Assembly: GCA_030549775.1 (NCBI GenBank)
Contig: CM060171.1
Location: 67,001-131,000 of the forward strand
Direction of reading: 5' to 3'
DNA length: 64,000 nucleotides
Source of the DNA: Tamarix chinensis
Taxonomy: Eukaryota > Streptophyta > Magnoliopsida > Caryophyllales > Tamaricaceae
How positions within the stretch are numbered: the stretch's first letter is position 1; each line of letters begins with the position of its first letter. Under the pieces are notes generated by a model. That model did no database searches, was not told the origin of the DNA, and saw only the letters and a list, made by a program, of their open reading frames with translations. Both the position numbers and the translations under genes were made by a program. Positions 24,375 to 36,000 of the stretch are shown here, piece by piece.

Positions 24375-25700
24375 ATGGACAATGACAACAGTAGTGCAAG
24401 CATGATAGATTTTGACCTAAACCAAGAACCTTCCCAAACTCTTGGAGACTCTTTGAGTTACCTACTGTCTGAACTCGAGGACTATCACAGCCGCATTGAA
24501 GAGCGTATCCGTCAACTTGAAGCAGTCACTGCTAGGGCTAGGCAACGTCAATTTGGGACAGCTTTTTCACGATATTTACCTCATCCTTCTACTTCTTATC
24601 GTACCCTCACTTCTCTCCCCTCTACTGATGCCTCTTCCTTTCTGCTACCTGGGGAGAGAATGGCCGGAACAAATGGACTTGATGGTGTCAGCAATGGTAC
24701 TTATCATGTTAGTGACTTGAGTTCTGTTGCATGTACTCACAAGTCTTCTGATGGGGATGGTCACCGTTGTACCCAATTAATAGCAAAGGCCTTGGCCTCA
24801 GAATCACCTCCCATTCAAAAGGTCCCCAACAATAAGGATGGAAGCTACTTCGACTGTCACATATGCTTGTCCATCGCTAAGGATCCCATTCTTACTTGTT
24901 GTGGTCACTTGTTTTGTTGGCCATGCTTCTATCGGTTGCCTTTCATCAGTTCTGCTACTGCAAGGGAGTGTCCTGTCTGCAAGGGGGAGGTTGCTGATGA
25001 CAATATTACGCCAATCTATGGCAATGACTCTGGTTCTTTGGTCCATCCTGACAGGTCTTTTGAGGAGTGTGGCTACAATGTTCCTCTAAGACCTCATGCC
25101 CATAGGATAGAAAGCATGAGGCAGCGCCAATTTATTACTACGACAGTGCCTTCGCTCCTCACGCAGGAAAGAGTAAGACAGATTATGGCAACAATGCAGG
25201 CTGTCACTGATAGAACTACTGCTTTGTCTAGTAGATTGACATATCAGGCTGTGCCAAGTGCCCAGCCACAGGCCAACGACAGCCCCAATATACAAGCCCA
25301 TCGATTATCTAGATTGTTGTCATCTCAAGTTACACAGAATCCCCTTGCTTCCCCTTCATCTGAACTGGTTTCTTCTGATAGGCTAGTGGAATCTTTTGAG
25401 ACATTTCATGGCAGGCAACAGGTGTCAAGAAGTTTGTTGCAGCCGTACTTAGCTGATGATAGGGATATGTTTTCCACCAATGTTACTCATGCTGCGCATT
25501 CTGTTAATAGAAGAGGGAATCAAACTGCTGAGATGAGTTCGGGACAAAATGGCACAGCTGTGCAGTTGGAGAATCAATTGGCTGATGCAGACAGCCCAAG
25601 CAATTTGACAATAGCACCTCATTTACCACCTTCCAGGAGAAGAAACCGTCGTGATCATGGAGCTTCTCCTGAGCCTAGGCGGAGAAGATTAGGAGATTAA
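24375..25700 (+). CDS. C3HC4 RING E3 ubiquitin ligase, MUSE1/MUSE2-like
   Basis: Single coding exon, 441 residues. Probably transfers ubiquitin from an E2 to a substrate; the closest plant group I recognise is MUSE1/MUSE2, cytosolic ligases that act on NLR immune-receptor partners (family knowledge; substrate here unknown). The RING is complete: Cys161, Cys164, Cys176, His178, Cys181, Cys184, Cys199 and Cys202, followed by the family's CKGEV and TPIYG motifs. Residues about 26-59 are charged and heptad-like, a likely coiled coil. DLNQEP at 14-19 fits the DLNxxP EAR pattern. There is no C-terminal membrane segment, unlike RMA ligases; the tail is basic (RRRR near the end). I chose the ATG at 24375 because a good acceptor (TTATTGGCAG) ends at 24328, so the in-frame ATG at 24309 would lie in the intron. 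The Trp usual two residues before the loop of such RINGs (CLYQWL-type) is Leu188. Confidence 0.88.
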   Translation: MDNDNSSASMIDFDLNQEPSQTLGDSLSYLLSELEDYHSRIEERIRQLEAVTARARQRQFGTAFSRYLPHPSTSYRTLTSLPSTDASSFLLPGERMAGTNGLDGVSNGTYHVSDLSSVACTHKSSDGDGHRCTQLIAKALASESPPIQKVPNNKDGSYFDCHICLSIAKDPILTCCGHLFCWPCFYRLPFISSATARECPVCKGEVADDNITPIYGNDSGSLVHPDRSFEECGYNVPLRPHAHRIESMRQRQFITTTVPSLLTQERVRQIMATMQAVTDRTTALSSRLTYQAVPSAQPQANDSPNIQAHRLSRLLSSQVTQNPLASPSSELVSSDRLVESFETFHGRQQVSRSLLQPYLADDRDMFSTNVTHAAHSVNRRGNQTAEMSSGQNGTAVQLENQLADADSPSNLTIAPHLPPSRRRNRRDHGASPEPRRRRLGD

Positions 25701-26469
25701 AGATTTTTCAGAGCCGAAATGGTTCATTGATATTGGATTTTTCTGATAAAGTAAGCAAAGGGTCGCGGCTTGTAGCTATTTGGTTTGTGGTTTATCAGAC
25801 CTGATGATAAAAAAAAAAATAATAATAATAAAAGGTTCATTTGTTGATAGCAGTCAATTTCTAGCAAGCTTGATGGCACCCCAGAAGACCAATCCTTGAG
25901 AATTGTTATTTTCATAATCGTAATATATATATAGCTTTCATTTGTAATGAATACCGGATGACGACTTGATAAAGCCGTAAATGATGTATACCAGATACGC
26001 CCAGCCTCTACAACCTCACTACTTCCCTATGTTAAAAAAAAAACACTATTTCCTCCTATTTACAACAAAAAATATATACTCTTTCCATATAAAAAAATTA
26101 TTATAATACTTTATACACTTTTTAAGAAATTAATAAAATTTTAAAAATTATAAATTTTGTTCAAAATTAACAATATATTTAATACATAAAAAAAAGAGTA
26201 AAAATATTTTTTTATTTTAATTCAAAAATTTAGTAATAACTTCACTTTTAGAATGAAGTAATTTTTAAATAAAGCTTAAAAATATTAAAATTTAAAATAA
26301 GTAATACAAAAATTAACTAAAGTACCTATATTAAAATTTAAATAATTTAATTATTATTAGTTACATTAATGAAGTGGAAGTGAGTAAATCAAATAAATAT
26401 AATAACTATTTGTTAGAAATTAAAATTTAACTTATATTATAAAACAATAATCATAAATCTCTTTTGTAA
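25701..26469. other. 3' flank of the RING gene
   Basis: Contains an A-rich run and AATAATAATAAAAG at about 25808-25833, and TTTCATTTGTAATGAAT near 25939, where polyadenylation is plausible. From 26030 it is very AT-rich with no gene. Confidence 0.4.
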
Positions 26470-26603
26470 AATGGAGGTAGTTGAAGTATTCAAAAAAATC
26501 CTTTTTATAGCTACATTTTTTAAGTTACAAATGAATATATACTTAAAAAATGTAGCTATAAAAAGGATTTTTGTTAAATACTTTACCACCAGTTCTGCCC
26601 ATT
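26470..26603. mobile_element. Small foldback element with a 32-bp perfect stem
   Basis: 26494-26525 and 26541-26572 are exact inverted complements (32 of 32) around a 15-base loop. Imperfect complementarity continues outside (GAAGTATT on one side, AATACTTT on the other, then GGAGGTA and TACCACC), giving arms of about 55 bases. This is typical of a snapback MITE. It lies between the stop codons of the converging RING and BRIP-like genes, so either transcript could fold here if it reads this far. Confidence 0.75.
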
Positions 26604-27053
26604 TCATCATTTGCAAGGCTAGAATGCATAATTGCAACATAAATAGAGCCAGTGCCTTCACTCAAATGCCAAATCCATACTAAAGATTGTCGTGCTGTAG
26701 CTGGAGTAGTCCATGGGCTATGGACTGCTAGGTTCCTACGCACACTTGTTAAATTGATTGTGCGTGGAATCATAATTTACCACTAGCGACGTTTCCAATC
26801 AATAGCATCAATTAATGGATACCTGGTGCCTATGTTCTCTTGGCTATTCAGAACCTGGCCAACGAAGCCGTTAATTCAACTCAAGCAAACAAAAAGGACC
26901 AGTACACAGCAAAATTATCGACGTTAATCAAATGGCTTCATCGTCTGCTACATTACAATACTTTTTCCCCAGCAAGTGAAATTCGGAGCACTTTTTAGTG
27001 TACATGGCATGATTACAGCCACAGCTAATCACTAACGATGGAACAGTTGTCAA
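26604..27053 (-). other. Probable 3'UTR of the BRIP-like gene
   Basis: It follows the TAA at 27056-27054 and is of mixed composition, less AT-rich than beyond 26.45 kb. No other gene seen. Confidence 0.4.
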
Positions 27054-30000
27054 TTACGTTATTCCAGCACTTGCATCATTTCCACATTGTTCCATTAAGG
27101 GCGGAAGGAGGAGAGCCAGTCTACTTTTGTACCTTGCAATACGCTGCAAACGTTCTTCCCTCAATCTGCAAACATGATCAAGCTCTTCAATATATAAAAT
27201 CAGCAATCCCCACCACCACTCACAACTCTTGCAACAAAACATGAAAATAAAAAAAGAAACTGCCGCACAGAAAACACTTATGAATCAATGGTTAATTTTA
27301 CTGGTATCCAGTAAAACAGAAGCAGCATAGAACTGAAGGGCAGAACGCATTTAGCAAGGTGGTCCGCTGAAAAAATAATAATAATAACAACCACAGGGAG
27401 GACCTTGGCAAATGAAAGGAAATATTTGCCCGAGAAACGCGACAAGGGTAAATCAGGATTTGCCCATATTTTTTTCACACTGCAATTTTTTGGAATGGAG
27501 TTTGTTTGGATAAGATGAGGCTCATAGTAAAAGGGAATCAAGTAATTCACAGTCATACAAAAGGTATATTATAACTTCATATTACTATCATATCCATCAC
27601 AAATCGCATAAAATTTCTCATGTACGCAGACTAGGAAAAAGAGTAACAACCCCATACGGATTGACTGGATCTGGAGGTCCAGATGTAAGCAACCTCATCT
27701 CTGCTAGCTCTTGGCAACCCTAAACGGTCAGCCGTAACTTCAGCCAATGGAATGGTCGTAATTTAGTGGCCTATAATTTGCTTTGCCCTGATCCACAACA
27801 TGGGCAAAAATACAATATCAACCAACAAGAATGAAAGGAAACCATACCGTGCACGAACTTTTTTTGCACGCTTAATGTGTCTCTGCAGCAGCTCCTCTGA
27901 TTTCAAGTTTTCAACAGATTTTTCATCCTGAGGACACACACAAGGGCACAATAAAGAAGACTGGACACCAGCTCTTTTCTACTTGAAAGAGGAATTTCTA
28001 CAGGAGCAGGATAGTAGGATATACTCAAATAAATGCTGCAGATGCAATAATGAAAAGAATTTGAAGTGCAGCATTCCAATCTTTTTGTTAGAATGTAACA
28101 TGCAAACTTTGAAATCCCAAAAGCCGAAACCCATAATTAAGCGAAAATTTGAATGCTATAATAGAACAATTTTAAAGCCACCAATGTTAGAAACCATGGT
28201 CATCCCGACAAATTCAAAAGGCAGTAGGCCATGCATTATTTCACCCTAACCCTTTATTTTTCTTTTTCTTATGCAAGTGTGTCCAACCGCATGCACACGT
28301 ACACAAGCTGGAATGGGTGGATATTCTGGAGAAGCAATTGTTGCCAAATTTTAGCAAGACAAAATTCTTCATTTATCCAGAACGTGTTTGCTAGTTTGGG
28401 GAGAGTGAAATCAATATTTTGAAAAACCTGACATATGACATCCCACCAGCACATTTGGATATGAGAGCCTGAGACAGAAATTCTAGGTGGCAAAATAAAC
28501 GAGTACCTAAATTTTATAGTCAATAGGCATTGAAAAGCAGGGCTACCAAAATTCTGTGGACCCTCCTGAGGTTTACCAGAATATACTAGTGTCAATATTG
28601 GACAGAGAGAAACTAGATTAATCACATGCAAAGAGTGTTGTATTTGATAGTATGATTATAAAACATGAGTGAGAATAAACGTAAGTGCAGTGAGTAGAAT
28701 CAAGAGGAAAAGATGAGCAAAGACACCTTCACATAACATGACTAAAGATAAACTGTGTAATTGGAGATGGATGGAGGACTTGCTGCAAAACATGATATGC
28801 TAAAGTATTGAACTTATTCTTCTCTACCCCATCAGTCTGAAGGCAGATAGGAAATGTAACCACAACCCCCACTCCATTACCAAATCCCAACAAAACAATT
28901 CCAAAAAAGAAAATTTCTGTTAATCTTGGCAATTTTCACTGATTAGCCCTCATTTGTCAGTTGACACCTCTTTGGTTATCTTTTAGTCATTCCATCAAGT
29001 TTTCACTAGGCCAGCAAATTAGAGGTGCTTCAGTAAATTACGGAGCAGCAAAAATGTCCTGACTCAATTATTGATATGTTCCTTGTTATGGATTACAATT
29101 TCCTTATAAAACTCCCTCCCCACGGATATTTGGGCAATATGCTTTTCCAGTTTTATACCTAAACAGTACAGCGATGTATTGGTGTTTTCTTTCACAAGAT
29201 CAATGTAAACACTAAAAACAAGCATGTGTTAGATATGATAAGAAAACTCTTTATTTTTGTTTTCTTAGTCCAACTACATGCACACATCTACAAGCTGGAA
29301 GAGCCCTGGAGGTGGAGATTCTGAAAAAGCAATTTACTCGACCATTTTTGCCAATTTTAGCAAGACAAAATTCTTCATTTCTCCAGCACACGTGTCTTCT
29401 GTAATGGGAAGAGTGAAATATATATTTGGAAAACACTGACATATGACGTCCCACCAGCACAGCAAGATAAGGGAGTCTGAGACAGAGAACCTCTAGGTGG
29501 CAAAACAAACACTATATAAATTTTATAGTCAATCAGTGTTCAAAAGCAGTTCTATCAAAATGCTGACGCAAGCATTGGTGGACCCTCCTGAGGTTTACCA
29601 GATAACACCAGTGTCTATATTGCATAAAGCAGAAACTGGATCAATCACAGGCAAAGATTGCTTTGTCTTTAGCAGTATAAATATGAAACATGTGAGTGAG
29701 AATAAACAAAACTGCAGTGAGTAGCACCTAGAGGAAAAGATGAGAGTAAACTTTCGCAAAACATGACTAAACGAATGGAGGTCTTTGATGCAAAGCATGA
29801 GTAGCTAAGAAAACCTTTAACTTATTCTTCCATACCACACCATATTCTGGAGGCAAATATGAAATGTGAGTGACTCCACACCCTCAACCCCACCCCTCAT
29901 TTTCAAATCACAACAAACCAATTCCAGAAAGATAATTTCTTCTTCACTTTTTTACTCTTATTAGTCATTCCATCGAGTTTTCACTTGGCCTGCAACTTTA

Positions 30001-33000
30001 GTGGTGGTTCAGTAAATTAAAGAGCAGTAAAACTTGAATGTCCTCATTCCGTTATTGATATGGTCCTTGTTATGGACTACTATTTCCTTTATACAACTCC
30101 CTCCCCAGGAATATTTGGGCTATATGCTACCTTCACAGCAATGTACTGGTGTCTTCCTTCACCCAATCAGTATAAGAGCTATAAACAGTCATAAACATAA
30201 GGTGAGTATAAAAGAATAGGAGGCATAAGGTGTTTAGCTCTCCCCCACCCCACTCCACCACCACCCCCCCCAAAAAAAAAAAAAAAAAAAAAAGAAGAAG
30301 AAAAAGGGGGGAGTTGGGGGCAGGGGAGAAAGAAAGGAATATTTAATATTAGCACCAACCTCATACATATCTTCTTCATCATCAGGTTCCTTTCTTCTGG
30401 GTGAAGAAGTGTCTAATACAGGAAGTGGCAAAGGTTTTGGAAGAGACTTTGCAGCATCAGCACAATGTGGCTAAAAAAATAAAAAGAAAGCATGTAAGCA
30501 AGAATAGATCAAAGGGAAGAGCATATCCAGACAAAAGCACTGGAAAACTAAGAAGACTAGCAGTAAATGGAAATATAAGCACAATACAACCACAATCCAG
30601 CAATCTATCAACCACTAGCAAAAAAAAAAAAAGAATAAATTTACCTCCAAAACCAGCCACATTCATTCCAGATGTGGAGTTCAAATCAGTTCAGCGACCC
30701 AAAGACTTTGCACTTCAGATCACATAGCAAGTTTAAACAGAATATCCCAATAATAAAAGTAGAACAAAAATTCCATAAATTGTCCCCTAAATCATAAAAT
30801 TTCAGCCTAAAGAAAAAACAGCAAGCTGAAAAATAAATGTTGTTCATGGAACTTACCCAGAATCAGTCATCTTTAAGGTGACAGACAATAATAACATTGG
30901 CAGAAAATGAATGTTGGAGTATAACAGCCGGTTCTCATTCATCAGATACGCAGAATTTTAGTAATGATATAAAAAATAAGAATAATGATAATAGACGCAA
31001 TAATGAGAGTAATGGTAACAATAGTAGTAATACTAATAGCCCTAAATGGAGCAATTTATATGGAAGTTATGGCCATCAAGATAAGAGTGAAGGAGGAATC
31101 TCTTAGTTGACCAAACACTTAAATGGGAGCTTTACATGTAAGATAAATGCCATCAATATCAAAAAAAAAAAAAAAAATTCAGATTTTGTCATTTTTCTCG
31201 GTAAGCACCACCATTATCAAAGGAGTTAAATAAGGAGGCTACATATAAAACAACTCCAAGCTCTACACACAAAGGAAATGGGAACATAATGGTCGTGGAG
31301 TGAAGGACTTTGGATGAGCAAGGCAAGAGACGAGTGCAAAGGTATAAAGCTACTTTGAATCCCAAGCAAGAAAAGAACTGACTTGGGATGGGTGTGTCAA
31401 AGCAATATATTGAAAAGATATCTTTAGCACAAAAATGCATGTTTCGTCCAAAATTTTGAACTTTGCACACCCATCACCTATACAATGAAATATCGGTGCC
31501 GCAATTGCGTATTGGCTGCAATTTCGCTGTTTTTGGGTTAGCCGCGACGCGAAATTCCGAAAATGCCGCCGTTTCAGAAAATCACATATTTATCGCCCCG
31601 ATATCGGCGAAATTTCAGGTATCGGCCGATATTTTACTGATATTGGCCGATGTTAGCCGATATTTACCGATATTTACTGATATTTGCCCATATTTGTTGC
31701 GTAAAAGAATTAAATCATGCTGCAACAACCGCGACATATAAAATATCATTCGCGACCGCAACCGAAACCCCGATACCGCGACACCGCGACTGCGACCACA
31801 ACCGCAACCGTAACCGTGGTTTTATTGTGTGCCTTCACCTAAATATGACACTAACAAAGCTGACCTGAAGCTTATTATCCAAGCCGAATAACCAAAAATC
31901 ATATCCAATGTTAACTCGAACTGGATTCGAAATCAAAAACGACCCAAAGCGACCTAAAACTATCTTCATGTTAGCCAAACCCAATAGTGACATGTATCCA
32001 AACTAACCCAAACTAAAAAAAACCTAATTGAATACTATTTGTACTAAAAAATAAACCTGATCTAATCCAATTAGTCATCCCCAAATATAACATTTTACTT
32101 TGATAAAAGTTCATAATTGAACAACAATAGACTATTTTAGGTTCCTTAATCATGCTCTAACTTCCCTGTAGTGAGAAGTAGAAAAAAATTATTACGCATA
32201 AAAAGTAAAATCATTTATCTATAATCAACCATAGATATGATATTTGTTACTTTTATTTAATAATTAGTAATTAGTAATATGATAATACCTACTATCAACT
32301 AACATAAGGTTGACAATATAGAGTACGTATAATTTCATTTTTTACCTTAAAATCTTCTGAACATACTAGTATATTAAGATTGTACAAACTTGATAGCAAT
32401 AACTTAATTGATTCCACATCGATTAGCAATTTTCTTGAAATGGAAGGTAAACTTATCTCTACTTATAAAAGATACGATACAATTGTGTAGATTCAGCCTA
32501 AATTATACACAGGAATAATATCTTCAGAAATAATAAAATGTAAAAAATCATGACTCATTACATGTAACAAATTAGCAACTTATGTCGACAAGCTCTCAAC
32601 CGACTTCACCGAGCACATACCTAATCCAAACCAAAGCTTGTAGATTCAACTTGAAACCCAACAAGAAAAAACTAACGGGTAAAATATTGACTTGGTCTAA
32701 TATTTGTCTGATAGACATTTTACACAAACCAAAACCAAATCCAAATCCCAATCACATTCACGCAGCCGGTAGCCCGAAATGAAAAAGACTATTGGAGCAA
32801 AATTTGGAGCATATTAAACTAATCCAAAATGTTTCACATCAAAACCAATCCGAATGACTCATTTTTTACCTCTAATTACATCCCTTTCTTCTCTTTAGAT
32901 TTTATTCTATGTAATGAATATATTAGATATTGGGATGTTGCACCAAGGGATTTCATGAAATTCACCCATATACCTTTACCCCTAATTTGTTACACTCATA

Positions 33001-36000
33001 CAACACCATGTTTGACTCTATTAGCATTAATTGCCCTTCTTTTAAAGAGTGCACTATCACTATTAAATATTTTGATGAAATCTCATTTTACCCTCAATAT
33101 TTATTCTTTATCTTTCCTTCTTCAATATTCTTCATTATTTCATCTCCCCTCAAGCGCCATTGACATGAAATCTCATTCTCCGAATCTTCTTCTTCCTCAA
33201 CCCTCCTTTGCTTGTTTGGTTTATTTTTATAATTTTTTAAATTAAAGAAAATTAAAAAAAAAATTGAATCCTTATTCATGCTCAAAGTCACAAGAATGGA
33301 GAACAAAAGAAGAGTTAAAACCATCACTTACACAAAGAGCATTTCATCCCATCTAATTTGAAACCTCAAAGAACCTTGTGACATATCCTCTCTAACTCAT
33401 TTCTTTTCCACTCATTCTTCTCCTCCTCCTACATCCTCTGTAGTCAAATTATGATATCTTAGCTTGTTGTCCAAGCCCAAGTTGAGTTTTGTATCAATAT
33501 AAAATTCTCGATCCTTAAGCTTTGTCATTCTTTAACTTATGATAGGCTTGTGGTGAAGTACACTTATGTGAGGAAGAATAGTCGTGAAATAAGCTAGGAA
33601 TGTTTGAGCTAGGGTGGAGTATGTAGTTATATTGTTTTATTCTTTTTTTTTATTAGTCATTTGGACGTTGTTATGGTTTGGTAGCTAATTTGCCTCGTCA
33701 CATGATTTAGTTTTTGATAAGGTCTTATCATGGCAAGTCTATGGCCCATTGGATACTCTCCACCACAAGATGGTTCACCAACTTGGCTTCCTTAGCCCCT
33801 GGGAACCCTACCTACAAGGTTGGCTAATATGTGGTCACAACTCGACACTTGATGGCGCCTTGCTCAAGATTTGAATGCTACACCTGTACTATTAGACATA
33901 TGTTTTAGCCTTCAACCAATGTCAACTCCTAAAATGTACAACCGCTCACCTCCTAGAATTGTTGGTTAAGTTGAACAAATTACCTCCCACTCGAGCTACA
34001 ATATAGACCATTATTAATTATAGTTACTCATACCCTTATAACAAGCTTGAGGACAAACTTGTTTTCCAAGAGGGATTGATGTAAGGGTACTTGTTTGCAA
34101 ACTAGGCCTAACTCTGGACCCACTTAGGCCTCGTGTCCCAATTTAACCCTAGCAAGTTAGATTTAAGGTTATTAATAAATAGCAGACATTGGTTTTATTT
34201 AATTCTTCACAATCCATTAGGGTTAAAAGGCTATTTGAATAAAAGGCTTTAAGCTCTAGGCCAACTAGAAACCCTCACTTGCTCCCTAAGTTGTAATGAG
34301 GTCATAACCTCAGAAATAAACAAATTAAGAGAATTAACAAATAGCTAATTCCATGGTTCGTCTCGCCTCCATCATCTATCTCCCTTTCTTCTCTATAGGC
34401 TCCCAAACCTAACCCAAATCCCCACAATTCATAATTAATTAATTCCTCCAATCTACTTCCTTCCTTTTAAATGCATTTAATTCCATGGGAACTACTATTG
34501 AATCTTCCCATGACCCTGATATGGGTAGATCCTTGAGCAAGGACCCTAAGACATTTCAGCTTTAATAAATTTTAGTAGAGTTTGTTATAATAGTTTTGCT
34601 CTCTTTTAGCCTTACTAGCTATACGAGTCTCCTCACATAGATGGTGTTACCTCCCAAATAGAGGATAGTTTAGGGATGCTACATGATGAGCCGTTCTTTG
34701 CACTCTGATACATATACCAATACAAATTGGATCAAGTTAGGAAGATGGTTATCAACTGGAATATAAATGAGAATAGGAAAACAAAAATGAGGAAAAGAAA
34801 AGGGTTGCTATGTCTCTTCGTACCTCCTTCAATCATATACTAACAAGAACAACTTAAGTCTCGACAAATAGGATAAATCTTGCAAGAATGCTGGGCTACA
34901 ATCTTCAAACTCAAGCACTAGAGTTGAAGAGAGTATTCTCAATAGAGAGAAAACGCTAAGCATATTTAAGCCATATAATAAGTCACTTTAGGGGTGCAAA
35001 AAGGCAGTGGCTGAAGTATGCCTGCATGGATGTCATGGCGTGAGTTCTAAGCTAATTTAATTAGTCAAAGTGAAGGGGTTTTTATGTCCTTCAAACCTAG
35101 AGAAATTAATTACTAAATCACAAGATGCTCTAGCATCACTTTCCAAATTAGACCTCAGGTTAAAGTTAAAGATTATTAACACACCCTCATCTTGGGATCA
35201 AACCCTGTTTATCCGATATTATATTTTACCAATGATTGATGTAAAGATAATTTAGAAAGGGAAAAAAAAAACTCATAGGCCTCAAGCTAGTAGAGGTGAG
35301 GTTAAGCACCCCAAACCCTGCCAACGACGGGATTTAAACTAGATGGTTGATGTTGTTGCACATCAATGTAAGGGTTGATTTGTTAGCGGTAACAACATGC
35401 TACCACTAAAATTTCAAAAACCTTTCTTTCTCCATGCTTTATGCTATGGAAATAAATGGCATCCTCAATATTTGCACCAACTTCCATCACCAGACTTAAT
35501 TTTCAACTTATTTTACACTTCAATATACCCTCCCCATTTTGTGCAGATCAAAATAAATTCTTTCATACTTGAGATAATTTTACCTATTCAGCACCCCTCC
35601 GTCAGGACAAGAAAAAAGGATATAACATGAAATATGCAACAAACAGTTTACAAGACATATAAAGCTGCCAGAATCTCTTTTTGATATGTGATTTGTGCTC
35701 TTTGAAGCCAGGGGCCAAAGGAGTTTGGTTAGGCTCTAAAAGTAGGACATTAAGAACATGGAGCTCAAGGAGTTTGGTAAGCTACATATAGACTCAAAAA
35801 GTAGGACAACAAAAACACAAGTAGCTTGAGCATCTTTCCATAACTTTAATTATGACAAAAGAATTTGATCGAATATAAAATAAAATTAGAATATAGCAGG
35901 AATAAATGACAACAAATGATGAGATTACACCTCATGAGCAAATAATCTACAAAATGTCACACTCTACACAAAAAACTTGGCATGCTAGAGTGTTCCACAA

